64,000 nucleotides of DNA from Tetragonia tetragonoides (Eukaryota > Streptophyta > Magnoliopsida > Caryophyllales > Aizoaceae), in the NCBI GenBank assembly GCA_038025085.1, contig CM076139.1, positions 52,432,807 to 52,496,806 of the forward strand. The letters run 5' to 3'. Shown here in pieces: positions 48,551 through 60,466 of this stretch. Position 1 is the stretch's first letter. The number at the start of each line of letters is the position of its first letter. Both the position numbers and the translations under genes were made by a program. The notes under the pieces were generated by a model. It worked only from the letters and a program-made list of their open reading frames with translations. It searched no databases and had not been told where the DNA came from.

Positions 48551-48558
48551 ATTTAAAT

Positions 48559-49155
48559 GCATTAGTTTAATTCATGCTATGTAGTATTCCCTCAAAATAA
48601 GACTTTTTGGGTGATAAAAATAAAAATAAAATAAGAAGAAGAATACTTTTTGTCTCTTTAAACAGAACTAGTTGAGAAACAGAGGGGACTGAGACAGGGG
48701 CAATGATAATTTTTGGTGAGTTTACTTTCCATTAGATTGGTTTTTCAAATCATGTACAAAAAATCGTTCTAAATTATCAAAAGAAGCTTCAAGAATTATA
48801 AAATTTTGAAATACATTAATGTTCTCCTATAGTAAATAAATATAATTCTATGAACAATTTCTAAACTAAAGAGTAATTAAAGAATGCTTTGTACTTGGAT
48901 TATTTATTGAATACTCGATGATCATGTGAGAACTGAGAACTCATGTATCCTAGCCAATATACCTATAATTAAATGCCGCTTGTTAATTGAATAATGACAA
49001 TAATGTCTCAAATGTCTTCATTATAATCAACATCATTAAATTTTATGTTTTCATCAAGCAAATGCCTCTGGAATAATGGACAAAAGGCCAAAGTATCCCT
49101 ATCTATATAAACCCTCAACATAAGGAGTTTAAAGCATAACACAAAAGAATCAAAT
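48559..49155. other. Upstream region of the defensin-like gene
   Basis: AT-rich and gene-free. A TATA box (TATATAA, 49104-49110) lies about 50 bp before the ATG at 49156. Confidence 0.5.
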
Positions 49156-49647
49156 ATGGGCATCACTCTTAAAGCTTTAATCATTTTCTCCATGTTTTTG
49201 AGTTTTACTCTCCTTTCCAATCAAGGTATGTATAAACATGTGTATCTACATTCTATTCGGTCGTGTGATTATTGATGTGAGTTATCTTACTCATGTATGT
49301 ATCTTTTAGAAATTAAAATCTTGAAATCTTTTGTTTACGACATTTGATGTTACTCTTATAAATCAGTCCTTTAATTTATTACCACTACGTCATATGTCTA
49401 ATGCGCTGATCAATTTTCTTCTTTTGATGTTACTCCTTATTTATCTCTATTGATTATTGTGTTGTATGTGATGCGGAAAACATGATCAACATTGGTGAAT
49501 GCACAAGCGATACTATGCAACTTTCCCATGGAAGACTGTAGCAAATGCGACTTCGAAAATGCATGCACTACCAATTGCTTCGGGACTTATGATGTGGGTT
49601 GTTATAACGATGAAAGTGGTGAGAGTCACTGCCTCTGTGGCTATTAA
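49156..49647 (+). CDS. Defensin-like small secreted cysteine-rich peptide
   Basis: Two exons, 49156-49225 and 49508-49647, join in phase to 69 aa. Exon 1 is a signal peptide (MGITLKALIIFSMFLSFTLL). Exon 2 gives a mature part with eight cysteines: ILCNF, EDCSKCDF, ENACTTNC, VGCYN and SHCLCGY. The CxxxC, then CxC arrangement and the intron directly after the signal peptide are typical of plant defensin-like (DEFL/LCR) genes. The acceptor is the AG just before CGATACTATGC. The stop is TAA at 49645-49647. Members act in defence or pollen-pistil signalling, and the role here is unknown. The gene is too broken up to appear as one open frame. Confidence 0.82.
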
Positions 49648-50000
49648 TAACAAGGTCAAGTAGTATACAATATATTCCCTCCGTAAAAAGTCAAAAGAAG
49701 AACAAGGAAGAGAGGGAGTATAGTTTAGCCGCTGAAGCAACCAGCGGTCCAAGCTACTCCCTAACATCTAAGTATCTAACATGTCACAAAAAAAGGATTG
49801 TTGGGTGTGGAGTGTGATCATTATTATTAAACTTTTGTAAAATTTCTTTGGTTTTTTTAGTCAATTCAAGAGCTCATTTTTTCCTCTTAATTCCCTTATA
49901 ATGTGTTTTGCAGATATCTCAGACCAGTTGTATAATCACATTAAATTAAAATTTTCTATTTTAGTTGGTTCGTTATTCCTTAACATGGCACATTTGGGTG
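49648..50000. other. 3' flank with a MITE remnant
   Basis: A Stowaway-like fragment (ATTCCCTCCGTAAAAAGTCA to GAAGAGAGGGAGTA) lies at about 49674-49722. Nothing else is recognised. Confidence 0.5.
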
Positions 50001-50590
50001 AAACTACTCGGGAGTGATAGTAGCCACAAAATCAGAGGAGGTCGGCCAAGCGGCAAAAGAATGAGCTAAGCCATTAGAAGTTCTCGGCACAAAGTTAATA
50101 ATTAAAGACATAGAAGCAAGAATAGAAGAGATATCATCCAGAATCCATCTAGTCTTCCAAGGGTGTGGTTGCCCCTCTTCAAGTCATGTATGCACTTTAT
50201 TTGCATCACTCTGAATACGAGCCTCGTACACCCCATTTTGAGCTATCATTCTTGCAGCATCACGAATAGCCAGTGCTTCAGCTTCACTAGGGTCAGTGGT
50301 AGTAGCAATTGCAGCTCCTGCTTGAATAATTTCTCCATCATGATCAATCTGAACCCAATCAAGCAGTATGAGATTTTGAGTTTCTAACCGCTGCATCCAC
50401 AAACAGAGTGCAAGGTGTCTGGTTGTCTCAGATTCAGCAGCCCCCACCGAGGTAGTATGTACGGCAGGACTATCATCAAAAAAAAAAAAGAATTTATCTC
50501 AAGCCATCTCCGCTTGATCATCTCAATCACCACATCCGCATCAATTTCACCGCCATTATCCGAAGCTCTCTTGTCTTGGTGAGTAAAGGC
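50000..50590 (-). pseudogene. RNase H domain fragment of an L1-type LINE
   Basis: The minus-strand frame has WVQIDHDGEIIQAGAA, SEAEALAIRDAARMI, QSDANKVHT and, after a stop, FVPRTSNGLAHSFA. These follow the order of the plant LINE RNase H domain. It lies on the same strand and at the expected 3' side of the LINE at 54.2-60.5 kb, so it probably belongs to that element. Confidence 0.75.
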
Positions 50591-50744
50591 AAAATAAAAT
50601 TAAGCAATTACATAATCTTCATCACTAGCAATTACGCTGGCAAACAATGACAAACCTGTAATACCTGGACTGAACAATGAGCTTCTTTCAAGGCTTATAT
50701 CACTTGTTGAATCTTCTCCTCCTAGTGAAAGGTTATCTGGTAAG

Positions 50745-53700
50745 CTTTCTATACAATGGATAATTGATAGTGGTGCCTCGCACCATATGACTGGAAATTT
50801 GTCCATGCATGCTCACTAATGTACAAGATATTTCCCCATCTCCTGTGGGACTTCTTGATGGAGTATCTGCTACAGCAACAAAAATAGGACATGTCGTCCT
50901 CCCCACGGGATTGACTCTCAACATGTTTTATATGTCCCTAATTTGACATGAAATCTAATTTCTGTTGGACAGCTTATACTTGATAGTCGATGTATTGTGA
51001 CATTTTCCACTAAGCTTTGTGTGATACAGGATCGCACCTCGAGGAGCCCAATTGGAGTGGGCGAGTTTCGAAACGGGGTCTATTACTACAAGCCCGTGAT
51101 AGTCGCTGAAGCTTCTGCAGTTACCAGTGGAGACTCGTATCAAGTTTGGCATCAACGCCTTGGACATCCTTCAAGTCAGGCTCTATCTCTTGTTCCTGGA
51201 GTTAAAATTTGCAAGTCTAAAAGTAAATTGTGTGATGTCTGTTATCGTGCTAAACAAACTCGAAGCTCTTTCCCTTTAAGTGACAGTCATGCTAGTTCCT
51301 GTTTTGATTTGGTGCATTGTGACATTTGGGGTCCTTATCGTGCATGCAATTTTTATGGTGCACATTATTTCTTCACACTTGTTGATGATCATAGTAGAGG
51401 TGTTTGGGTTTATTTATTGCGTGACAAATCTGAAGCAGCTATCATGTTAAGGAATTTTTGTTTGATGGTTAAAAATCAATTTAATTGTGGGGTAAAAGCT
51501 ATACGTCGTGACAATGGTGCTGAGATTAGTTTTGGGCCTATGCAAAGATTTTATGCTGAACATGGCATATTACTTCAGACTAGTCTTGTTGATACTCCTG
51601 AACAAAATGGGCGGGTAGAGCGAAAACACAGACATATTCTTAATGTTGCAAGAGCTCTCAGATTTCAAGCAAACTTGCCTATTGAATTTTGGGGGCATTG
51701 CATTCTTGCTGCTGCCTACTTGATTAATCAGACTCCGACACCAGTATTAAATAACAAAACTCTGCATGAAATAATTTTTCGAACCCCCCTCCTTATCAAC
51801 ATCTGCGTACTATTGGATGTTGTGTTATGTCCATAACCGCCCTCGTATTAAAGATAAGTTTGGCTCTAGGAGTCGTAAGTGTATTTTTTTTTGGGATATC
51901 CGCAAGGTAAAAAAGGGTGGCGTGTTTATGATGTTGAGACTGGAGATATCTTTGTATCTCGGGATGTTGTGTTTCATGAAGAAATTTTCCCTTTTGCTGA
52001 GCAGCAACAATCATCTTCTTCCCCTTCATTGGTGCAAAATCCTATTTGTGTTGATGGTTGGGATGCTTTGTTTTATAATGAACCTCATTTCAATCCCACT
52101 AGCAGTGACACCTCTACCTCTTCTCCTTCCACTACATCTTCCCCAACCACTGAACCATATGTTGATCCTTCCACGACGCTTTCTAGTGCGTCTCCGTCAT
52201 CGACTTCTCCTGCTCCGTCTCCAGCTTCACCGTCAGGGGGAGAACTAGTTGTGTCATCTACTGCACCTATGACTCAGCCCAGTACAACGTCACCTATGGC
52301 ACCTTCAGCTACGACTCATTCTCGCCCACAACGTAATTGATGACCTCCTTCTTATTTATGCGACTATCACTGTAATTCAGCTCGCATTGACCCAGTTTCG
52401 TCCACCTCACTTCAAAAAGGTTCTTCAGGTACTCCTTATCCCTAAGCTAATTTTGTCACACTTGATAATTTTTCGGCTGCATATGCACGTTTCTTGTCAA
52501 CTATATCTGCAGATGTTGAACCTAGATCCTATTCCGAGGCTGTTAAGGATCCGAAATGGTGTGAGGCTATGCGCCTTGAAATCGAGGCCCTTGAGAAAAC
52601 AGGGACATGGACCATCGAGGATCTCCCACCTGGTGCCAAACCCATTGGTTGTAAATGGGTTTATCGCATTAAGTAAAACTCGGATGGCTCTATTGAGCGT
52701 TATAAGGCTCGTGTTGTTGTCTATGGAAATAATCAGGTTGAAGGAGTGGATTTTAATGAGACAGTTGCTCCCGTGGCTAAAATAGTAAGTGTTCGCACTT
52801 TTCTTGCTATTGCTGCTGTAAAGGGATGGGAGTTGCACCAATTAGATGTTAACAATGCATTTTTGCATGGTGACCTTAACGAAGTAGTATATATGCACCT
52901 TCCTCCAGGTTTTTATGCTTCCTCACCTGATAAAGTTTGTCGCCTCTGTAAATCATTATACGGCCTTCGTCAATCTCCTCGTAATTGGTTTGCAAAACTT
53001 GCCTCATCCCTGCGTCAATTTAGGTTCCGGCAAAGTCATGTTGATCACACTCTTTTCACCTATAACAAGGGTGATATATTTTTATCTGTGCTTGTTTATG
53101 TTGATGATCTTATCTTTGCCGGCAATAACTCTGCAGCTTGTGCTTCTTTCAAAAAATATTGGAATGATTGTTTCAAAATTAAAGATCTTGGTCCATTTAA
53201 ATATTTCCTTGGTTTGGAAGTTGCTCATGGTGCTGGTGGAATGTTTATTTCTCAACGTAAATATACCCTTGACATTCTCTCTGAAGCTGGCCTTTCTGGT
53301 TCCAAGCCTGCAGCCTTTCCAATAGAACAGAATCATAAACTTGCTCTGGCAGAGGGTCCTTTTCTTTCCGATGCTGAACAAGGTCCTTTTCTTTCCGATG
53401 CTCAACAATATCGACGTTTGGTTGGCAGGCTTGTATATCTTACTATCACGCGTCCTGATATTTGTTATGCAGTCCATGTCTTATCTCAGTTCCTACAAAA
53501 TCCACATCAAGAGCACATGGACGCTGCACTTCGTGTTTTGCGCTATTTAAAAGGTAGCCCCGGTAAAGGAATTATTCTGAGTTCCAATAGTAATCTGCAG
53601 TTAAGTGCTTATTGTGACTCGGATTGGGCTAGTTGCCCTCTCACTCGGCGTTCGATCACAGGTTACTATGTTTTTCTGGGTAATTCCTCGGTCTCTTGGA

Positions 53701-54060
53701 AACTAAGAAGCAACCTACCGTGTCTCGCTCTTCTGCTGAAGCAGAATATAGAGCAATGGCTGCTGCTACTTGTGAGTTAAAATGGCTAAAATATTTTCTT
53801 GCTTCTCTTGGGGTTTTTCATTCCAAGCCTATGCGTCTCCTGTGTGACAATCAGGCTGCAATGTATATTGCTTCTAATCCTGTCTTCCATGAGCGTACAA
53901 AGTATATCGAGATTGATTGTCATTATGTTCGAGAGTAGTTACTTGCAAGCCATATTAGCCCAGTTTATGTGCGTTCTAAATCAAATTTGGCAGACTTGCT
54001 CACAAAGGCTCTTGGCGGTTCTCAGTTCAAATCTTTAGTTAGTAAGTTTGGGTCTTCGTA
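50745..54060 (+). pseudogene. Copia polyprotein remnant (protease, integrase, RT, RNase H)
   Basis: Protease is near 50750-50820 with stops after it. Integrase at about 51000-51780 shows HCDIWGPY, DDHSRG, RRDNGAE and PEQNGRVERKHR, the DDE-region motifs. A frame break follows near 51800. RT spans about 52500-53690 with WELHQLDVNNAFLHGDL, the YVDD box (VLVYVDDLIFAGN) and DLGPFKYFLGLEV; a stop at 52674-52676 interrupts its start. RNase H (SRSSAEAEYRAMA, CDNQAA) is in another frame from about 53696. It is not functional as read. A 30-bp tandem duplication lies at 53353-53410. Confidence 0.88.
53353..53410 (+). repeat. In-frame 30-bp tandem duplication in copia RT
   Basis: GGTCCTTTTCTTTCCGATGC followed by TGAACAA is repeated next to itself with one base change (TGAACAA, then TCAACAA). 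The RT reads GPFLSDAEQGPFLSDAQQ. Confidence 0.9.
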
Positions 54061-54254
54061 ATCCTTATGCTCCAGGATGACTTGTATATATTTGTAATTA
54101 TGTACTAATATTTATTGTAATATTCCTATAACTTATAGAATTCCAAGAACTGTAGAATTATCTAGAGCTTGTAGCCTGGCCTATATAAAGGCTCTTCGTA
54201 TTAATGAAACGTGAGATTTTCTTTGGCTTACAATTCGCAATACAATTCTCAAAA

Positions 54255-54413
54255 TAAGAATTCGGATGCGATTGGGCACCTTAAGCTTCCATAGCACTTT
54301 CCAGAATGCAGAATCATGATCGACATGGCCCATTCCTCGATTTTCAATGATTAATTTATAGGGGCACTTTTAACAGAAAATTTGCCTTATCTCTCCTTAA
54401 GCCAAATATGGGA
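54255..54413 (-). pseudogene. LINE zf-RVT fragment
   Basis: The minus strand reads ANFSVKSAYKLIIENRG, then SAFWKVLWKLKVPNRIRIL, the start of the zinc-binding domain that follows RT in plant LINEs. It lies between the copia and TRIM insertions and matches the missing 3' part of the LINE to the right. Confidence 0.78.
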
Positions 54414-54418
54414 GTCTT

Positions 54419-55358
54419 TGATAAATTTTAATAATTGGGCCTTGACAAGTGAGCACAGATACAAGACAAATGAGGTTCTAACCCAAAATCAATTGGCAAT
54501 GGGTGGAGTAACCCACTTCCTTATATGTATGCTCAAGACCCTTTAATCTTTCCATGTGGGACACAAACCCACTTCAACACCCCACCTCACGCAAAGACCC
54601 ATCATGGGCTGAAGTGTGGACCAATCAAAGCCTACTATGGGTTAGTCACACGCGCGTGGGCCAATATGGGGTAACGTAAAGCAGGATGAAACCCGCTCTG
54701 ATACCATGATAAATTTTAATAATTGGGCCTTGACAAGTGAGCAACATATAAGTCAAGTGAGGTTCCAACCCAAAACCAATTGGCAATGGGTGGAGTAACT
54801 CACTTTCTTATATGTATGCTCAAGACCCTTTAATCTTTCCATGTGGGACACAAACCCATTTCAACACCCCACCTAAGTCAAGTGAGGAGAGCAACACCAC
54901 ATACAAGTCAAGTGAGGGTCCATCCTAAAACCAATTGGCAATAGGAGAAGTAGCCCACTTGACTTATATGTTGGTATTTCTCCCTCAAATATTACGATGT
55001 GGGACTCTAGTTCTCACTATTCTTTAACACTCTCCCGCACACGAAATGCCTCTTTTGGGGCTTGAAGAGTGGATTGAACTACCCAGGAATGACCATTTGG
55101 GCCCACAAATGAACTTCTGGGATACTGAAACTGGGGGGGGGGCCAGGATTGACTGCCATAGGCTCTGATACCATATTAAACTCCCAATGGGCCGGGACAA
55201 GACCCATGGATGAGTAGAGCAACACCACATACAAGTCAAGTGAGGGTCCATCCTAAAACCAATTGGCAATAGAAGGATTAGCCCACTTGACTTATATATG
55301 TTGGTATTTCTCCCTCAAATATTCCGATGTGGGACTCTAATCCTCACTATGTTTAACA
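54419..55358 (-). mobile_element. Composite TRIM-type retroelement with four LTR-like repeats
   Basis: It is flanked by an identical 5-bp duplication GTCTT (54414-54418 and 55359-55363). Two LTR-like repeats of about 160 bp, both starting TGATAAATTTTAATAATTGG, lie at 54419-54579 and 54707-54866. Two relatives, sharing AGAGCAACACCACATACAAG and ending in TTTAACA or TTTAACA-like text, lie at about 54886-55028 and 55178-55358. Initiator-tRNA-Met primer sites (TGGTATCAGAGC on the minus strand) lie at 54691-54706 and about 55163-55176. Purine tracts (GAGGTGGGG; GCGGGAGAG) precede the 3' LTRs. There is no coding capacity. Confidence 0.82.
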
Positions 55359-55374
55359 GTCTTCTTCATCAACA

Positions 55375-58370
55375 GTCGACAGTGGGATCTGAATAATGGC
55401 ATTAGCAGTATCATGCTCAAATTGATTAAAAATCAAATTATGTTTCCACTTGTGGTTTTCGAAAGGTCACTCACCTTGAAGACCACAACATTCACTCCTT
55501 CCTTTCCTTTAAAATAAATCCATCCAAAAGAGGGATCCACGGCTCTGTCCAGATATCAATTGTTTTTCCATCTCCAACCAACCAGCAACCTCCACAGTAA
55601 ATGACATCCCGTTCAGCAAGGATATCTCGCTATTGTTGCGAGTCAGATGGGTGAGGCTTCACATCAAAAAACCATACCGATTACAATATTTTTTGAGGAA
55701 CTGTTGAACCCATAAACGTTTGTCTTTCGAGAACATAAGCCACGCAAGTTTAGAGTAAAGAGCTTTGTTTGTATCTCCCGTCCTTCGTAACCCTAAGCCT
55801 CCAAGGCCACGAGGAGAACAAATGGAATTCCAAGATTTCAGATGAATTCCCTTTCCTTGCTCAGTCTTACCCCACCAAAAATCACGGATAATTGCATCAA
55901 GATCATTGCACAAAGCCACACTCAAAGAATTTGAAGCCATGACGTAACTTGGAACAACCGCTGCCACTGATTGAATCAAGGTGGTTCTGCCTGCAAAAGA
56001 CAAGGTCTTTGCTTTCCATCCTTTCATTTTATCCTTAAACTTGTCCATAACATACAAGAAGCGCTGGCGTTTGCTATTATTGCACAAAAAAGGTAGCCCG
56101 AGAGAAATCGCATCTTTATCCATGGTACCAAGATTCAGCTTAGCCTTCCTTTAATCCTGTCTCTCATGGCATGAGCTGTATTTGGATTGAAAAAGACGCC
56201 TAATTTGGTCTTATTGGCTTCCAGCCCACTCCAGCTTGCCATGTTGTCGAGGATTTCGGTGATGGCATCAGCATTAGACTCATTTGCCCTTGAAAAAACA
56301 ACTAAGTCATCTGCAAAGAGCAAGTGAGAAATTCCTTTGCAATTCTTGTCAATAGCCACTCCATTCAAACTGCCAGCAGCTTGCGCTTTGAGGAAAAGAC
56401 GGGACAATGTTTCCATACCAATTACAAAGAGGAACAAAGACAGTGGGTCTCCCTGGCGAATACCTCCCTCAGGTTGGATCAAGCCTCGAGGTGAACCATT
56501 GATCAATATGGAAAGAGAAGTGGTACTGATACACTGATTAATGAGATTAACAAAAATCTCGTCGAATCCCATATTTCTTAACACACACAGCAAGAAGCCC
56601 CAATCAAGTTTATCATATGCTTTCGCCATATCGATTTTCAGTGCCATAAGTCCACCCCTCCATTTTTGCTTTTTCATAGTATGGAGAATCTCTTGGACTA
56701 AGATGGTATTGTCCGAGATTATTCTTCCTGGTACAAAAGCCGCTTGCAGCGGGCTAATGAGATTGTCCAGGAGAGGCTCAAGTCTGTCAGCAAGGATTTT
56801 GGAAATGACCTTGTAAACGACGTTGCACAAAGCGATGGGCCTGAATTCCTTAACTGTGAAGCAGTTGTGGTTTTAGGAATTAAGGCTATATGCGTGTGAT
56901 TGTGAGAGTGCAACATGCTACCAGATCTGAAGAACTCTTGAATCATGGCGGGATGAGGTCATTGTGAATGGTTTTCCAGTATTCTTGAAAGAATAAAGCA
57001 TGCAGGCCATCGGGTCCCGGGGCCTTTGTAGGATGCTTAGAGTTCACAATCCCTCTAATCCCATCAGGTTCAGGGATTGCACAAAGTCTCCATTATCATC
57101 TCCTGTTACTGTCTTCTCAAACAAATTATCAAGGTCCAGTGGATATGAAGGATCTTCAGCAGTGAACAACTCCTTATTATAATTAGTGAATGCATCATTA
57201 ATTTCATAACCATTCTGAGTCCATGAGCCATCACCCCTTTTAATTGCATCCACTGCATTTCTTCTTCTCCTTATTACAGTTGAGATGTGAAAAAATTTAG
57301 TGTTCAGATCTCCCTCTTTCAAGAACTGTACCCTTGATTTCTGTTTTTCCATTATCGCTTCTCTTTTGTACAACTCCAGCAATTTAGCATACAAATCTGC
57401 CTCATACTCATTGTTCACGCCAGCCACCCCGTTGCCTTGAATTTTATCATTTTCAGCACATAACTCTTTGATTCGTTCTTGAGCAACTCTGAAATGCTCT
57501 TTATTCCACTTTCTGAGATGTGTCTTTGTGTTCTTGATTTTTTTCTTAAGCACAAAGCCTTTTGAACCTCTGACTTCCTCTTTCCAGGCTCTCTCCACAA
57601 CAATAGGACTCGACGGGTTTCTAACCCACATTGCTTCAAACTTGAAAGGAATTGGTCCGGTAGGACCTTCACCATGTGTGTCAAGGAGGATGGGTGTATG
57701 ATCAGATTTACCAAAAGAAAGTAATCTGACCACAACCTTGGGGAACAAATCCCTCAACAATGGATTACCAACAACCCTGTCAAGCCGTTCTTTCTGAACA
57801 ATTATCCCATCTCTTTTCCTCCTCCAAGTAAAGGAGCTCCCTACAAAGCCCAAATCTACCATCCCATTATCATCAATGAATTTCGTAGGCCACATGACGT
57901 TGCGGAAATGTGAAAAACTCCTCTCCGCTTCTCATTTTGACTAAGGAGGTTGCTATAATCCTTATGAAACACTGAGGCCCCTGGAAAGAACTGGCAGTGG
58001 ATTCCAATGCCTCCCAAAAAGCAAATTTATCATAGTGGTTTGGGGCCCTATAGACAAAACTACACATCCACTTCATCTGTGGGTTATCCCCATTAATTTC
58101 CACAATAATAATCTGATCTGACTTGAATATCACCTCAATCCGAACTCCCCTCCTCCACATAACAGCTACACCGCCTGATTTACCCGCAGAGGAAGTGGCA
58201 ATAACGGATTCAAAATTAAATCCCCTAAGGGCTTCTTGCACTTTATCTTCTTGAATCATTGTTTCGGCAATGAACAAAATGTCTGGGATGTGCTTCCGGA
58301 CCATGGCCCTCAACTGGAGTATAGTCGCGGGATGGGCTAGTCCTCGACAATTCCAATATATTGAACTCAT
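55375..58370 (-). pseudogene. LINE ORF2 remnant: endonuclease and reverse transcriptase
   Basis: The AP-type endonuclease starts at 58370 (MSSIYWNCRGLAHPAT, then GKSGGVAVMW). It shifts frame near 57880 and continues to the SDHTPILL motif. RT lies at about 56950-56135 with AFVPGRIISDN, KIDMAKAYDKLDW, GIRQGDPLS and the FADD box (SHLLFADDLVVFSRAN). It continues, after another break, with KMKGWKAKTLSFAGR and then WLVGDGKTIDIW near 55540. At least three frame shifts or stops are present. Confidence 0.85.
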
Positions 58371-58591
58371 TGAGAGTTAGGGGGTAGAGCCCCCGCCTCA
58401 TCCTTGTTATTAAACTGGTCATCGAACTGTCTAAGCATATCTCCCATCACTCCTTTATCAAAATAAAGGTTAAAGTCATCCTTCTTCCTGTCAAGGCTAC
58501 GACTGACCAGGTGAATGGCTTTTTTACGTGGTGCTAGGTTCTTTTCAAAGCCATCCTGCCTAAAAAATTTGCTCAAGTTGGTAGTACTCAC
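58367..58591 (-). pseudogene. C-terminal part of LINE ORF1
   Basis: The frame ends ...EAGALPPNSQ with its TGA overlapping the ORF2 start as ATGA (58367-58370). The upstream side is cut by the CACTA element's end at 58589, so the apparent GTG start is inside the transposon terminus and is not real. Confidence 0.7.
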
Positions 58592-60023
58592 TACAAAAAA
58601 ACATTATATAGCGTCGGGCCATATGCGACGCTGTGAAGAGAAATTCCAACGCCGTGAGAGGTTAGCAACGGCTACAGCAACGGAAGTGCATCCGTTGCCG
58701 TAAAACGCGACGCTAACACTTTTGGCAACGGAGTTTTATGAGCCCGACACTGAGCAGCGTCGGATGTTTTGATCCGTTACCGTGTTCCTCAACAACGGAC
58801 TGGTTTTGATCCGTTGCTGTGCGTAAATGGAACAAAATAAAAGGAAAATACAATTTTGATTGACAGACGCCTGTATATGCTGTATTGAAATACGTGTACT
58901 TCTGTACACCCAAAAAGGCCACAGGCTGACTGTTGCAGTGTTGTGCCAGTACAGCTGGCTAGGAGCAGGCAGCCCTTTGGGCCCACATTTAATTTAATTA
59001 ATGAATTTGCACTTGTACATTAATTATACAAGTGGCTGACCATGAGGCTATCAGAGTTCGAACCGATGACTCCGTGTGCGAAGGCCCGCGTCTTCAAACC
59101 TCTGACCATTGAGCTAAGAATCATGAAGTGATGTTTACGGGATTCATTAATACTTGACAGTCATTTGGATTTAGTTTAATTTGCTGAAAATGGGTAATGA
59201 TGGGATATCAATTTATTACTCCATAACTTTGAGCACTCTCATTGGCGTATTGACATAAATTAAAATTTTACATTTTTGGAATAAACTGTTAGAGCTCTAT
59301 AATATATTATTGTATATTTTCTTATTTGTTCTTTATAAATTTGTGACAACTTTATTTTAAATATAACAATCATCCTATAATCTAGAGAATTGTTACTAAC
59401 CATGCATGGTAGGAGCTTAAATACTAACACATATTTAAGTTCCGTTCTTTTTAGCTGAAAAACACTGAACTGAATTGATTTTTTTTAACTTGACCTTCAA
59501 CCATTTATGAGTCGTCTAAATATATTCAATTTTAGACTCATTTGAAAGTATGCTTTGAAATCTTTATAATGACATAGCTATCATCATGTTTTTATTTCGG
59601 AATAAAAATTTATTTGAGTGATAAAGTTACACATAAACTGTACTGAATTGAATTGAGCTGAACTAAATTTAAGTAAGATTAACTTGAGGAAAACAGAGCC
59701 TTATAGCCCGAGCATAAACAGAGGAAGTAGAATTTTCAAGAGCGTAGAGGACGCTTTAGAGGAGTGTCATGTAAGCATCGAAAAGTACCTTAGAACGAGT
59801 TCCTTTTTAATTGATTAGTATAGTATTAACTCATGTTGTATTTTTTTTCTTTTTACATTTGAAGTATGAGTCAAATTAGTATAGAAGAAATATTATTAAG
59901 ATAACATGTTATATGGTACAGTTTATAATTAAAATGGCAACTTCCAATTCCATTTTGCTAAAAATAAGGTTTTTGAGGAGTAAACGCATGTGCTGCGATA
60001 CAACTCACCTAGTATTTGTAGTT
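58589..60023. mobile_element. Non-autonomous CACTA element inserted in LINE ORF1
   Basis: The left end CACTACAAAAAAAC lies at 58589. The right end TATTTGTAGTT at 60023 is a decayed inverse. Both are flanked by ACT (58586-58588 and 60024-60026). The left subterminal zone is rich in GCAACGG/TCCGTTGC copies, as CACTA ends are. A tRNA-like SINE head is inside at about 59040-59130. There is no transposase frame. Confidence 0.75.
59035..59130 (-). mobile_element. tRNA-derived SINE-like head
   Basis: On the minus strand: TAGCTCAATGGTCAGAGG (A box) and ATCGGTTCGAACTCTG (B box). Pol III promoter spacing is kept, but acceptor-stem pairing is absent. It is not an intact tRNA gene. Confidence 0.5.
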
Positions 60024-60029
60024 ACTAGT

Positions 60030-60466
60030 TATGATTCATGAAGTATAATACGCCAATGAGGGTGCAGGTGGCCAATACTCAACACGAGGGGAGGGAGTAT
60101 TGGCTGGGCTGGTTAGATCATCAGGCTCTACAACCGTATAAGGGGTTATACTGTTAAGGGGTTAGAACGCGTCAACATCACCACCCTCTTTTCCGCTGCT
60201 TCTTTCTGTCTTAGATCATAATCCACCCTATTTGTCCTGGCTTCTCTTAAATCATCATCTATCATGTCAATGGGTGCCTCACGGACTGGCAATTTCTTCA
60301 AACCCAGAGAGGAATGGGACAGTTCTATGGCTCTGAGATGAGGTCCATAACCCAAATCTGGTGGAACAAACTTTTTTGATTTACCAAGTTGGCACTCACC
60401 TAGGTCGTGCCCTAACCGACCACAATTGTAACAAAAATCTCCAATTCTCTCGTATTTAAACTCCAC
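60030..60466 (-). pseudogene. LINE ORF1 zinc-knuckle region
   Basis: The frame starts near 60466 with CYNCGRLGHDLGEC, a CX2CX4HX4C zinc knuckle typical of plant LINE ORF1/gag-like proteins. A frame shift near 60150 moves the reading to another frame, which continues with a Pro/Ser-rich stretch to the CACTA boundary. Confidence 0.75.

Larger units (their letters stand above)
50591..54251 (+). mobile_element. Ty1/copia LTR retrotransposon, 5'-truncated
   Basis: Domains run in copia order: protease (DSGASHHMTGN) near 50770, GAG-pre-integrase (WHQRLGHPS), integrase, RT, RNase H. A 3' LTR-like tail from about 54078 includes CTATATAAAGGCTC and ends ...CAATTCTCA. No 5' LTR or full gag is visible. 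AAATA occurs at 54252-54256 and near 50592, so a 5-bp target duplication is possible but not proven. The element splits the LINE that surrounds it. Confidence 0.88.
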
